Counted from the first letter of the stretch, positions 1-7,890 are shown. The stretch: 64,000 nucleotides of DNA from Allobosea psychrotolerans (GCF_002917105.1 NZ_PQFZ01000010.1:124001-188000); one strand, 5' to 3'. Program-made: numbers and translations. Notes: generated from the sequence alone by a model not told the origin.

Positions 1-212
1 TGACTGATTGTGCCAGGGCCGATCTGGTGCAGATCAAGTTCTGAATCGCTCAGGCGCCGCTGCAATTTGAAGACCGGATCTGGCGGCAAGCCCGAATGGG
101 CAGCCAGGGCCTGGACCGCAGCGTCTTCCGAGTCCGCTTCGACAAAGAAGACCTGCTTCAAGGTCTGAGTGGTCGAGGTCACTTCGATCTGAAATGCTTT
201 TATCAAACTCAT
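1..212 (-). CDS. Hypothetical protein, C-terminus cut off by the window edge
   Basis: An uninterrupted reading frame of 70 codons runs from an ATG at 210-212 off the left edge, so no stop codon is visible. The visible protein begins MSLIKAFQIEVTSTTQ, followed by an acidic stretch around residues 25-32 (VEADSEDA) and the segment GLPPDPVFKLQRR near residues 42-54. A purine-rich stretch (GGGGGACGGGA) just upstream of the ATG could serve as ribosome binding site. The overlapping plus-strand frame is arginine/proline-rich and looks spurious. It shares the strand of the membrane protein and the SIR2 gene upstream and could belong to the same unit. I do not recognise the family. Confidence 0.55.
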   Translation of the reverse strand, partial: MSLIKAFQIEVTSTTQTLKQVFFVEADSEDAAVQALAAHSGLPPDPVFKLQRRLSDSELDLHQIGPGTIS

Positions 213-304
213 TCCCGTCCCCCATCGCTGAGGGGGCGCGGTAGCACGGTCACCGGCGCCCGACCATCCGCGAGCGTGGGCAACACGCCTCGCTATAGCG
301 CGCC

Positions 305-583
305 TCAGCCCGTCAGGCTCCCGACAAAGACGGAGAGCGCTGAGAGTAGCGCGGTAATCCCGGACCACAGAGCGGCCCGCGCGTTGAGCCGCGCTCCTCG
401 CTCTGCAGCCTGGAGTATGCCAACCGTCCAGCCGGCTTGGGCTTGCTGCTGATCTACGGGCTCGAACGGCCTAGTGCCTTGTGCCCATGTCGGAATGATC
501 TGCACTCGGCTCGCGGCGAACCAGAGCCAGGCGGAAACGCATCCGGTGATGCATGTCAGCCCGGCCATGATGATTGCAACCAT
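305..583 (-). CDS. Small membrane protein, two predicted transmembrane segments
   Basis: This is a 92-residue protein with a hydrophobic N-terminal segment (about residues 3-25, including a Cys at 11 and 15) and a second hydrophobic segment near the C-terminus (about residues 70-90). The middle part is polar (residues 30-68) and contains QGTRPFEPVDQQQAQAGW. The topology suggests an inner-membrane hairpin with a soluble loop of about 45 residues. It starts 63 bp downstream of the SIR2-domain gene on the same strand, so co-transcription is possible. No catalytic motif is visible and I do not recognise the family. A membrane partner for the SIR2 protein is conceivable but is only inference from position. 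Confidence 0.6.
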   Translation of the reverse strand: MVAIIMAGLTCITGCVSAWLWFAASRVQIIPTWAQGTRPFEPVDQQQAQAGWTVGILQAAERGARLNARAALWSGITALLSALSVFVGSLTG

Positions 584-646
584 TTGCCCGTCCCCTTCGG
601 TTCGCGAGCCTGCGCGCCGAGCCGTCCCACCCTGGTCAGCCTGCCA

Positions 647-2392
647 TCAGTGGTAGCGGCTAAAATGCTTCTCCACGAACTCGCCCGCCGCCTTCAGCGT
701 GATCGTCGCTTTGGCCTTGCTGCCACCAACCAATCCGGCCTTGAAAGCCGGATGACTGTCGTCACGGCGTTCGATTTCTGCAAAAGTATCTTTCAGGAAC
801 TGGCCTCGCCTCTTCCAGATGAACCGCCCGGCCGGCATCCAAAACCAGCTTCCGCCGCCATGGGCGCGATAATTCGCGAACTCAAGCGCAGCAGCGAACT
901 CCGTTGCATCGAATAATTCGTCAGATCTATCCATCATCAGGGCTATGTCACGAGCTTCGCGTTTAAATGCGTCGAAGAGAAACTCACTAATGGGAACTAT
1001 CTTATCGCCGAGGCCTTTCAGAAATTTCCAGTCGACGTGCTCATATGATACAAATGGAAGCGCATTGAACATCGGCTCAACTGAATGGCCTCCCTTGATC
1101 TCGGCGTGCAACAGCGCTTTGGCCATTGACCAGTCGCCTAGGTCTAGCAGACCAGCCAGGTTCCAATAGAAGCAGATACTCGCGCCAAAATCCCGCAACG
1201 ACAAAAGCTGTACCGTTCCGCTCCTGGCGTCCCCGGCGGAACTTAACTCCTGTATTGCCCGGACTACCGCTCGATTTGCGGCCGTCGTCCCCCAGCGTCC
1301 GCAAACCAAGACTGCCCTCCGGATAATCTCCGTCCTGGCCATGAGGTCACTGACGATCGCGTTCATGGTATCGTTCAGTGGCTCGCCTGGCCTTCCGTCG
1401 TTGGGGTAGTCAGGGCCGGTCACATAGCGCCGCACCTTCTCGACTTCGGCATGCAGGAACTCGGCCCACTCCATGGCGAACTTGTCGTCGCGGCAGTACC
1501 GTTTTGCCAAGGCGACGGCCATTTCGACGCTCTGCGGGTGCGGCCGGGATGCCTGATTTAGCGCCTCTAGCGTTTCGGCGAGCTTCACGAAAAAGCTGTC
1601 GGCATCAGTGATCGAAAAGCTCCGCCCGCCGCGCTGGTCCAGAAGATCTTGCGCCAGCCCGCCCGCCTTGCCCCGCGCTGCCCAGTAGAAGGGATATCGC
1701 CGGGACGGAGCGCGAAGAATGGCTGACCGCAATGCCGTATCCCACTCGCCAGACCAGCCGACCGATAGCAGTCCGAAATTATCGAAGACCTGATCCAGCA
1801 GCGTATTCATGGCGGGCGAGTAGCCCTCCAGCTCTGCATCGGTGTTCTTGATCCGGGCGTCGAGATAGTCGCCATGGACCTTGATGACGGTGCATTTCGC
1901 ATGGACCAGCGGCGTTGCACCCGCGATGGCGTCATCGCCGGCAATCACGGTAGGCTCAATGCCGGCTTCGCGAAGTGCGTTCTCTATCAGCCGGTCGAAG
2001 TTCGTCGTGATGACCAGGCGCACAGCACCTGATACGACCAATTGGGCGATGGCGTGGTGTGCTTTCGTCGGCTTGCGCGCTTCTTCGCCTTCAGCCGGCT
2101 CGATATAGCCGTGAAGGATGGCGCGCCGCTCAGCCTGCGTTGAGGCAAGCGCGTCCAGAATTTCCGAATAACTTGGCTCTTTGCCATACTTGTCGCGGTA
2201 CCACGTCGCCCAGCCTTCACGCTCGGTCGCGCCGTCAAGGGCGGCTAAGCGGCGGATCAGGTCGAGCGTGATTTCCCAGCCGGTGGGAATGCCGGCCGCC
2301 CGTGACAGGCCGGAGCCAACAAGGATGGCGTGAACGCCGGGACTATGATGGAGCGAGAGAGCAAGAGCATCGAACGGCGGAAGCTCAATCAT
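647..2392 (-). CDS. SIR2-family NAD-binding domain protein, probable phage-defence effector
   Basis: This 581-residue protein has an N-terminal SIR2-like (sirtuin fold) domain over roughly residues 15-280. Visible motifs are the nucleotide-binding loop GSGLSRAAGIPTG (26-38), TTNFDRL (129-135) with the expected Asn131, KVHGDY (171-176) with the expected catalytic His173, and VGWSGEWD (211-218). The C-terminal half (about 285-581) is alpha-helical in character and I cannot assign it; it may sense a trigger. Proteins of this architecture include NADase effectors in bacterial anti-phage systems, where infection triggers NAD+ depletion. No zinc-binding Cys pairs typical of deacetylating sirtuins are apparent, which fits the NADase-type subfamily. 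The neighbours (tRNA gene, recombinase remnant, dGTPase) support an accessory defence locus. Confidence 0.82.
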   Translation of the reverse strand: MIELPPFDALALSLHHSPGVHAILVGSGLSRAAGIPTGWEITLDLIRRLAALDGATEREGWATWYRDKYGKEPSYSEILDALASTQAERRAILHGYIEPAEGEEARKPTKAHHAIAQLVVSGAVRLVITTNFDRLIENALREAGIEPTVIAGDDAIAGATPLVHAKCTVIKVHGDYLDARIKNTDAELEGYSPAMNTLLDQVFDNFGLLSVGWSGEWDTALRSAILRAPSRRYPFYWAARGKAGGLAQDLLDQRGGRSFSITDADSFFVKLAETLEALNQASRPHPQSVEMAVALAKRYCRDDKFAMEWAEFLHAEVEKVRRYVTGPDYPNDGRPGEPLNDTMNAIVSDLMARTEIIRRAVLVCGRWGTTAANRAVVRAIQELSSAGDARSGTVQLLSLRDFGASICFYWNLAGLLDLGDWSMAKALLHAEIKGGHSVEPMFNALPFVSYEHVDWKFLKGLGDKIVPISEFLFDAFKREARDIALMMDRSDELFDATEFAAALEFANYRAHGGGSWFWMPAGRFIWKRRGQFLKDTFAEIERRDDSHPAFKAGLVGGSKAKATITLKAAGEFVEKHFSRYH

Positions 2393-2472
2393 GGTGGCAC
2401 CCTGCGAAGAACACTTCGAATAGGGCTATCACGATTCCCTACGCTCGCTGTGCGTGCATGATTCAAATGCCG

Positions 2473-2748
2473 CTATCCTTGGGAACGCAATCGAATTAAG
2501 CGCGGCGAAGAACCCGCTGAAGGTGTCGGCACGCGGCGATTGGATACCTCGCGCGCGATGGCACCAGCCGATGATGCGCCGGTGTCTGCCCGCACGGCGT
2601 CGATCGCTGAAACGAGGCCGGCCGCCCTACCGTTGGCGGCGAGCGCGCGGGTTTCGATTCCCAGCTTTCGAGCGGCTTCCGATAGAACTGAGCCCCGGTG
2701 GCCACCAAGCTTCGCGCCGCGCGCCTTCGCGGCGGCCAGCGCCATCAG
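2473..2748 (-). pseudogene. Decayed C-terminus of a serine recombinase (resolvase)
   Basis: The minus-strand frame ending at 2473 contains LAAAKARGAKLGG followed later by a segment resembling the resolvase C-terminal helix-turn-helix (SAGAIAREVSNRRVPTPSAG). Intact resolvases commonly carry a very similar ALAAAKARGVKLGG linker and a RAIAEALNARGVPTARGG-like segment. Here the terminal WTAxQVxNIL-like part is lost and no catalytic N-terminal domain with its serine is found upstream, so the gene is a remnant. It lies between the SIR2 gene and the dGTPase cassette and suggests past mobility. The assignment rests on pattern recognition only. Confidence 0.45.
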
Positions 2749-3028
2749 CCAGGGCGAAGCCGGCATTGAGGCCGCTGGTCGAGGTCCGGTGGTTCTTCGA
2801 GCGGCAGCCCAAGGGCATGGACGATCTGCGGCGTGCGGTGGCATTCGGCGACCACTTGGTGGCCAAGGACCCGAAGCTGTCTACGACCTGGGATGCCGCG
2901 ATGCTTCCGAGAACGCGCTGTTCTCGTTGGCGAGTGAGGCACGTCGATTGCGGTTCAACCCTCCCGCTCGTCGTTAAGCGCAAAACAATGTGCGTAGGGC
3001 TGCGCCGTTTTGACGCGCAGCTTGATCG

Positions 3029-3066
3029 TGCAACAACTTATTTGCAGACACCTGCAAGGCGTTGCA
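3029..3066. promoter_or_regulatory. Cluster of four TTGCA/TGCAA half-sites, candidate operator
   Basis: Half-sites TGCAA (3029-3033), TTGCA (3042-3046), TGCAA (3053-3057) and TTGCA (3062-3066) alternate in orientation. TTGCAG-ACAC-CTGCAA (3042-3057) is a perfect 6-bp inverted repeat with a 4-nt spacer. The cluster lies about 160-195 bp upstream of the winged-helix/dGTPase cassette and could bind a dimeric regulator, possibly the small protein itself. This is inference from symmetry only. Confidence 0.35.
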
Positions 3067-3224
3067 CGGATCATTAACTCGCAAGGAGCGTTAATGACCG
3101 TCAGCATTTTTTGCAGCAAGCGCTGCATAGGAATTGCTAACCGGATTTGAATGAGGCACGGTGACTGCAGGTGATAATCCGAGCACGCAGTCGGAACATT
3201 CGCAAATCACATCAGGAGCACAAC

Positions 3225-3455
3225 GTGCAACCGCACTCGCAAGACGGTCGGCCCACCGAGAGCGAACTTATTGCAGTTGTTAGCAATCAAGCCGATGGCA
3301 TGTCAGCGCTCGATTTGCTGAAGCACTTCACAAGCGAAGAGCGTTATCCCGCTCACGACGTGCAGCGAGCAATCCAACGTGCGTTGAACGCGAACCGCTT
3401 AGAACTCGGGCCTAAACTGAGGCTTTATGTTGTACGCGAGATGGCCGCAGCTTAA
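3225..3455 (+). CDS. Small winged-helix-like protein upstream of dGTPase
   Basis: This 76-residue protein starts at GTG 3225, chosen because AGGAG (3214-3218) sits six bases before it. The frame is open back to 3171 but the added residues look non-coding. The core (ESELIAVV, SALDLLKHF, AHDVQRAIQRALNANRLEL, LRLYVV) has the helix-helix-helix-wing pattern of small winged-helix domains that test substrate or regulatory logic, with a conserved-looking AIQRALNANRLEL recognition-helix-like segment. It ends 18 bp before the dGTPase and is probably co-transcribed with it. It could regulate the cassette. The family is not firmly recognised. Confidence 0.6.
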   Translation: MQPHSQDGRPTESELIAVVSNQADGMSALDLLKHFTSEERYPAHDVQRAIQRALNANRLELGPKLRLYVVREMAAA

Positions 3456-3473
3456 CAGTCGCAATCAACGTAA

Positions 3474-4778
3474 TTGGCTTTGAGCGACAAAGATCGGCTC
3501 AGTCGTCGTCATGCCGTCATGGCCGACGATCAGCGCAACCCGGCTCAGCGGGATGCGGATCGCATTCTATATTCCTCCGCCTTCCGTAGGCTTGCAGGAA
3601 TAACGCAAATCGTGCGCGCCGGTGAAGCCGATGTGTTTCACACTCGCCAACAGCACACGTTCAAGGTCGCACAGATCGGCCGTCGCCTCGCCGAAAAATG
3701 CTACAAAGCAAATCAAAAGCTCGCAGCTGCAATCGGATTTATCCCGGATGTGGTCGAAGCGGCGTGCCTTGCACACGACCTAGGACACCCACCCTTTGGG
3801 CATAGGGGCGAGTATGCGCTGAACGACCTTGTTGAGCAGGCCGGCGACCCTGATGGCTATGAGGGGAATGCGCAAACCTTTCGAATTATAACAAAACTCG
3901 CCGTCCGTTTTGAGGAATGTGTCGGGCTCGACTTGACCAGAGCGACGTTGGCCGCGACGCTGAAATACCCGTGGATGCGGGACAAAAGTATCCCTGCTCG
4001 CAGCACCAAATGGAATGCTTATCGAGCCGAAGCTGACGACTTTGCATTCGCTCGGCAGGGGTTGGATCACAACGCCAAGACCCCAGAAGCCGATCTTATG
4101 GATTGGGCGGACGACATCGCTTATTCCGTCCATGACCTTGAGGATTTTCATCGCTGCGGATTAATCCCATGGCGCCGCATTTTACCAAAGGGCGATCAGA
4201 GCGACCAGATCATTCAGCGGGCAGCGGCAAAATGGTTTGACGCACCGCCGGATGCGACCGGCCGATTGCGTGAAGCCATGCGCAGCCTCAATGACTTTAT
4301 CGAGGGCTCGTTCGGTAGCATAATAAACGAGCCTTATGTCGGCGCTCGAAATCAGAGGCAGGAACTCCGCAACCTAACCTCCGGTCTAATCGGACGATAC
4401 ATCAGGGCCGCCGAACTGAGAGAGCCTGACGCAGAGGGGAAATGCTTGCACATTGAGCCGGACGCGTCAGATCAGGTGCTAGTCCTAAAGCAAATAACCC
4501 GCGACTACATAATAAGCAACCCTTCTCTAGCAGCTCAACAGAAGGGCCAAGAACGGATAATTCGAGAGCTGTTCGAAGATTTACTTAGCGATACGAAGAG
4601 CGGGTCCCCTCCAAATTACTTGCCGCAACGCCTAAGCTATCTTTATGAATTCGACTCGACTCCTGCGCGTATCGTATCGGATTGTATCGCAAGCCTAACG
4701 GAAGGCGAGGCCGTTGCTTTGCACGCGAGGCTCCGGGGAGTTGCCAGTGGATCGGTGCTCGATCCAATTGTGCGCTAG
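3474..4778 (+). CDS. dgt: dGTPase-type deoxynucleoside triphosphate triphosphohydrolase (HD domain)
   Basis: This 434-residue protein matches the dGTPase family, which cleaves dNTPs to deoxynucleoside plus tripolyphosphate. Family signatures are the N-terminal RDADRILYSSAFRRLAGITQ region (26-45), metal-binding His61 (HTFKV), the HD pair (HDLGH, 101-105), EGNAQTFR (130-137) and DWADDIAYSVHD (210-221). The start is either TTG 3474 or TTG 3480; ATG 3519 would remove the conserved DKDRLSRR lead-in. Base composition is clearly lower in GC than most of the window (for example 28 of 60 bases are G/C at 4501-4560), a sign of transfer. Some dGTPases protect against phages by depleting dNTPs; beside a SIR2 gene and at a tRNA this role is plausible. 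A housekeeping role cannot be excluded. Confidence 0.88.
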   Translation: MALSDKDRLSRRHAVMADDQRNPAQRDADRILYSSAFRRLAGITQIVRAGEADVFHTRQQHTFKVAQIGRRLAEKCYKANQKLAAAIGFIPDVVEAACLAHDLGHPPFGHRGEYALNDLVEQAGDPDGYEGNAQTFRIITKLAVRFEECVGLDLTRATLAATLKYPWMRDKSIPARSTKWNAYRAEADDFAFARQGLDHNAKTPEADLMDWADDIAYSVHDLEDFHRCGLIPWRRILPKGDQSDQIIQRAAAKWFDAPPDATGRLREAMRSLNDFIEGSFGSIINEPYVGARNQRQELRNLTSGLIGRYIRAAELREPDAEGKCLHIEPDASDQVLVLKQITRDYIISNPSLAAQQKGQERIIRELFEDLLSDTKSGSPPNYLPQRLSYLYEFDSTPARIVSDCIASLTEGEAVALHARLRGVASGSVLDPIVR

Positions 4779-4924
4779 CCCTGCCATCCGATTCGGCCGG
4801 AAAAGCATGAGGCGCGCGCTGCCTGGCGCGACCATCCACCAACGTTCATAGAGGTCTTATTACACGGATATTACACGCCCCACTCGGGTCGACGCGCTAA
4901 ACCGTTGATCTAGTTGAATAAAAA

Positions 4925-4999
4925 TGGCGCTCCCATGGGGAATCGAACCCCAGTTTTCGCCGTGAGAGGGCGACGTCCTAACCGCTAGACGATGGGAGC
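4925..4999 (-). tRNA. tRNA-Glu (anticodon CTC)
   Basis: The minus strand folds into a cloverleaf. The acceptor stem is 5' GCTCCCA paired with TGGGAGC, followed by a G discriminator and an encoded CCA. The T-loop region is GGTTCGATTCC. The anticodon arm is TCGCC-CTCTCAC-GGCGA, giving anticodon CTC (glutamate). Its 3' end points toward the 1-4.8 kb accessory segment, the usual geometry for an integration site. No integrase gene is present beside it in the window. Confidence 0.93.
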
Positions 5000-5136
5000 A
5001 GCGCGGCAAGGGCTGCTGTGTAATCGGGCTGCGGCCGCTCTGCAACAGCTTTTTGCGCAAAGCCCGCAAGGAATTCGCGGCGACAGCCGAAGGCCGTCGC
5101 CGCAGCACCACATTAGAAGCCGCGAAGCCCGGCGGC

Positions 5137-6246
5137 TCAGGCCGCCTTGTCGGCCAGGGCGGGATAGTCGGTATAGCCCTTGGCATCGCCGCCATAGAAG
5201 GTCGCGACATCCGGCTCGTTCAGCGGGGCGTTGCGCTCCAATCGTGCGACCAGGTCGGGATTGGCGATGAAGAGCCGGCCGAAGGCGATGGCGTCGGCCT
5301 CGCCCTTATCGACCGTCTCGATGGCGAGCTCGCGGTTGAAGCCGTTATTGGCGATATAGGCGCCCTTGAAGGCACGGCGTAGCGCGCCATAGTCGAAGGG
5401 CAGATAGTCGCGCGCCTCGCGCGTCGCGCCCTCGACGACATGGATGAAGGCGATGCCCTGCTCGCTGAGCTTCGTCACCAGATGGGTGAACGGCGCCTGC
5501 GGATCGGAATCGCGCGCATCATTGGCCGGGCTCACCGGCGAGATGCGGATGCCGACGCGGCCCTTGCCGAACACCTTCGACACAGCGGCGACAACCTCGA
5601 GCGCGAAACGCACGCGGTTCTCGATCGAGCCGCCATAGGCATCGCTGCGCTTGTTGGAATCGTCGCGCAGGAACTGGTCGATCAGATAGCCATGGGCGCC
5701 ATGCAGTTCGACGCCGTCGAAGCCGGCGGCCTTGGCGTTCTCGGCGGCGGTGACGAACTCGCCGATGATCGCGGGGATTTCCGCCAGCGCCAGTTCGCGC
5801 GGGGGCGAGACCTCGGCAAAACCGCTTTCGATATAGGTCTTGGTCTTGGCGGTGATCGGCGACGGGCTGACCGGGGCCTGGCCGCCCGGCTGCAGCGAGA
5901 CATGGCTGACGCGGCCGACATGCCAGAGCTGGGCGATGATCTTGCCGCCCTCCGCATGGACGGCGTCGGTCACGGCCTTCCAGCCGGCGATCTGCGCGTC
6001 GCTGTAGAGGCCCGGCGTCCAGACATAGCCCTGGCCCTGCTGCGACACCTGCGTGCCCTCGGTGATGATCAGCCCGGCGCCGGCGCGCTGGCGGTAATAT
6101 TCGACATTCAGGGCATTGGGGGCGTCATTGCCGCGCGTCGCGCGATTGCGCGTCAACGGCGCCATGACGACGCGGTTCCTGAGTTCGATATCGCCGAGGC
6201 GAAACGGCGTGAACAGGGCAGGCTTGGCAGAGCTGGATTGGCTCAT
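5137..6246 (-). CDS. Old yellow enzyme-type alkene reductase (NemA/XenB-like)
   Basis: This 369-residue flavoprotein belongs to the NADH:flavin oxidoreductase family of TIM-barrel FMN enzymes that reduce activated C=C bonds, nitrate esters or nitroaromatics. Visible are the N-terminal LFTPFRLGDIELRNRVVMAPLT, the substrate-binding HGAHGY (H182, H185, Y187), and FLRDDSNKRSDAYGGSIENR (193-211). The start at ATG 6246 is preferred because the protein then begins just before the conserved FMN-barrel start and GAGGAT lies upstream; the longer open frame upstream is arginine-rich noise. It stands alone next to the tRNA gene, and its cytoplasmic substrate cannot be told from sequence. Confidence 0.9.
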   Translation of the reverse strand: MSQSSSAKPALFTPFRLGDIELRNRVVMAPLTRNRATRGNDAPNALNVEYYRQRAGAGLIITEGTQVSQQGQGYVWTPGLYSDAQIAGWKAVTDAVHAEGGKIIAQLWHVGRVSHVSLQPGGQAPVSPSPITAKTKTYIESGFAEVSPPRELALAEIPAIIGEFVTAAENAKAAGFDGVELHGAHGYLIDQFLRDDSNKRSDAYGGSIENRVRFALEVVAAVSKVFGKGRVGIRISPVSPANDARDSDPQAPFTHLVTKLSEQGIAFIHVVEGATREARDYLPFDYGALRRAFKGAYIANNGFNRELAIETVDKGEADAIAFGRLFIANPDLVARLERNAPLNEPDVATFYGGDAKGYTDYPALADKAA

Positions 6247-6289
6247 GGGAGTGATCCTCAGGATCGCGGCTGGCGCCGCATGATTGACA

Positions 6290-6350
6290 AGAGCGTTTTC
6301 GGGCGAAGTGGACACCGGTTCGCGCGAGGAAAACGCGTTCAGACAAAAGC
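6290..6350. repeat. Palindromic intergenic repeat, family A copy 1
   Basis: GCGTTTTC (6293-6300) and GAAAACGC (6329-6336) form the arms of an imperfect hairpin. The middle, GCGAAGTGGACACCGGTTCG, recurs near 15870 and in part near 29095. It sits between the old yellow enzyme gene and comF, which are divergent. Confidence 0.75.
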
Positions 6351-6489
6351 CAGCGAACGCCCGGCAGCGCGTCTGCGCCCGGCGGCATCGGCATTCGACA
6401 AGGCTCAGATAGGCATGACACAATGGAATGGCAGGGGCGTGGGGAGCGCCTCGGCCATGCCCGAAAGGATGCCCTCCGCGGAGGCCTGA

Positions 6490-7296
6490 TTGGAGACGAT
6501 CGATACTGCCGAGCCCGCCTCGGGGAGACCGGGATTGCACACCCGCCTTCTCGCTGGAGGCCGCCATGCGCTGCGCGCCGGGCTCAACGCCGCGCTCGGC
6601 ATCGTCTATCCGCCGAGCTGCATCGCCTGCCATGCCGCGACCGGGGAGGCGCAGGCGCTCTGCCCCGCCTGCTGGGCCGGCATCGGCTTCATCGAGCGCC
6701 CCTTCTGCGAGCGGCTCGGCACGCCCTTTGCGGTCGATCTCGGCGCGGGCCTGCTCTCGCCGGCCGCGATCGCCGATCCACCGGTCTTCCGCAGGGCGCG
6801 CGCGGTCTGCCGGTTCGAGGGCGCTGCGCGCGAACTGGTGCACAGGCTGAAATATGACGACCGGCTCGAACTGGCGCTGACACTGGGCCGGATGATGACG
6901 CAGGCCGGGCGCGAATTGCTGTGGGAGGCCGAGATGATCGTGCCGGTGCCGCTGCATCGCACCCGGCTCTGGAGCCGGCGCTTCAACCAGGCCGCGGCGC
7001 TGGCCCAGGTCGTCGCCAGGCAGAGCCGGGTCCCGCTCGCGCCTGGCCTGCTGGCGCGGGTCAAGCGCACGAAGCAGCAGGTCGGGCTGACGCGGGCGCA
7101 GCGCAGCGACAATCTGCAGGGCGCGTTCAAGGTTCCGCTCGCGGCGCGACCGCGGATCGAGGGGCGGCGCATCCTGCTGATCGACGACGTGCTGACCACA
7201 GGCTCGACCGCCAACGCCTCGGCCCGCGCCCTGCTGCGCGCCGGTGCTGCCCAGGTCGACGTGCTGACCTTCGCCCGGGTGGTGACGGATGCCTGA
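6490..7296 (+). CDS. comF: ComF family phosphoribosyltransferase-like protein
   Basis: This 268-residue protein has an N-terminal double zinc ribbon (CxxC at 44-47 and 58-61, Cys73) and a C-terminal phosphoribosyltransferase fold. The PRPP-binding loop is IDDVLTTGST (231-240). ComF/GntX proteins are linked to DNA uptake, where ComF aids handling of incoming single-stranded DNA; in rhizobia the role is less defined. The start is TTG 6490, with GGAGG at 6479-6483 at good spacing; a second TTG at 6535 is possible. It is followed by grxC after a repeat-filled gap, a gene order common in related genomes. Confidence 0.88.
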   Translation: METIDTAEPASGRPGLHTRLLAGGRHALRAGLNAALGIVYPPSCIACHAATGEAQALCPACWAGIGFIERPFCERLGTPFAVDLGAGLLSPAAIADPPVFRRARAVCRFEGAARELVHRLKYDDRLELALTLGRMMTQAGRELLWEAEMIVPVPLHRTRLWSRRFNQAAALAQVVARQSRVPLAPGLLARVKRTKQQVGLTRAQRSDNLQGAFKVPLAARPRIEGRRILLIDDVLTTGSTANASARALLRAGAAQVDVLTFARVVTDA

Positions 7297-7459
7297 GAGC
7301 CCGTTTGGAAACCCCAGCCCTCATCCTGAGGAGCTGCGAAGCAGCGTCTCGAAGGATGCTCCAGATGGTTCGGGAGCCTCCTGGAGCATCCTTCGAGACG
7401 CCATTCCCAGGGGAATGGCTCCTCAGGATGAGGGCTCGCGAAGTTTCCAAACGGGCTCT
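7297..7459. repeat. Nested inverted repeat, family C copy 1, filling the comF-grxC gap
   Basis: Outer arms carry CCCTCATCCTGAGGAGC (near 7318) and its complement GCTCCTCAGGATGAGGG (near 7418-7434). They are bounded by GAGCCCGTTTGG and CCAAACGGGCTC at the outer ends. Inner arms are TCTCGAAGGATGCTCCAG (7347-7364) and its exact complement (7381-7398). A close copy lies at 9841-9990. The whole can fold into a cruciform-like structure and immediately follows the comF stop. The rest of the 310-bp gap to grxC shows nothing else recognisable. Confidence 0.85.
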
Positions 7460-7607
7460 GAGCGCGCTACAGCATCGAACCGAATACCGTATTCAGCCCG
7501 ATGCCGTAGCTCCTTGATTTTGCATCGGCTTCTTCCGAAAGCCGGACTCCACATTTCGGGCCGATGCACTAAATAAAGCGCAGCGCATTATCCACGAAGG
7601 TCACTCC

Positions 7608-7865
7608 ATGCCTCCCGTCACGATCTACACCACCTCCTGGTGCCCCTATTGCCAGTCGGCAAAGGCGCTGCTGAGCAAGAAGGGCGTCGCCTTCGAGGAA
7701 ATCGATGTCGACGGCAAGCCGGAGCTGCGCCAGGCGATGACGGCCAAGGCGCGCGGACGCACCTCGGTGCCGCAGATCTTCATCGGCGCCACCCATGTCG
7801 GCGGCTCCGACGACCTGCACGCGCTCGACTCGCGCGGCGAGCTCGACAAGCTGCTGGCGGCCTGA
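7608..7865 (+). CDS. grxC: Glutaredoxin 3
   Basis: This 85-residue protein has a single thioredoxin fold with the dithiol active site CPYC (residues 12-15), the cis-proline motif TSVPQIF (around 52-58) and the glutathione-binding GGSDDL (65-70). It reduces disulfides and glutathionylated proteins in the cytoplasm using glutathione. Length and motifs are those of GrxC of proteobacteria. ATG 7608 follows a gap with no strong ribosome binding site. It sits between comF and the DUF1178 gene. Confidence 0.95.
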   Translation: MPPVTIYTTSWCPYCQSAKALLSKKGVAFEEIDVDGKPELRQAMTAKARGRTSVPQIFIGATHVGGSDDLHALDSRGELDKLLAA

Positions 7866-7871
7866 GGCTCC

Positions 7872-7890
7872 TCCGGCCGGCAAGGCCGGA
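7872..7890 (+). terminator. Possible weak terminator hairpin after grxC
   Basis: TCCGGCC (7872-7878) and GGCCGGA (7884-7890) flank a 5-nt loop just after the grxC stop. There is no U-tract, so termination is uncertain. Confidence 0.3.

Larger units (their letters stand above)
2393..3224. other. Gene-poor stretch of 0.8 kb with recombinase debris and a candidate regulatory region
   Basis: Apart from the resolvase remnant I see no convincing intact gene. The plus-strand frames across 2770-2980 give short plausible pieces (for example FERQPKGMDDLRRAVAFGD) that shift frame, as in decayed mobile-element DNA. The right part (about 3020-3220) is AT-richer and holds a cluster of TTGCA/TGCAA half-sites. 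It also has an 18-codon open frame (3094-3150) preceded by AAGGAG, and the ribosome binding site of the next gene. Confidence 0.5.

Noticed and set aside
2454..3077. Plus-strand open frame of 207 codons in the island gap
   Set aside because: It is Arg-rich at the start. Only a short middle piece looks protein-like and the better match shifts frame, so an intact gene is not supported.
5440..6489. Plus-strand open frame opposite the first old yellow enzyme
   Set aside because: It covers the reductase gene in antisense and lacks domain features.
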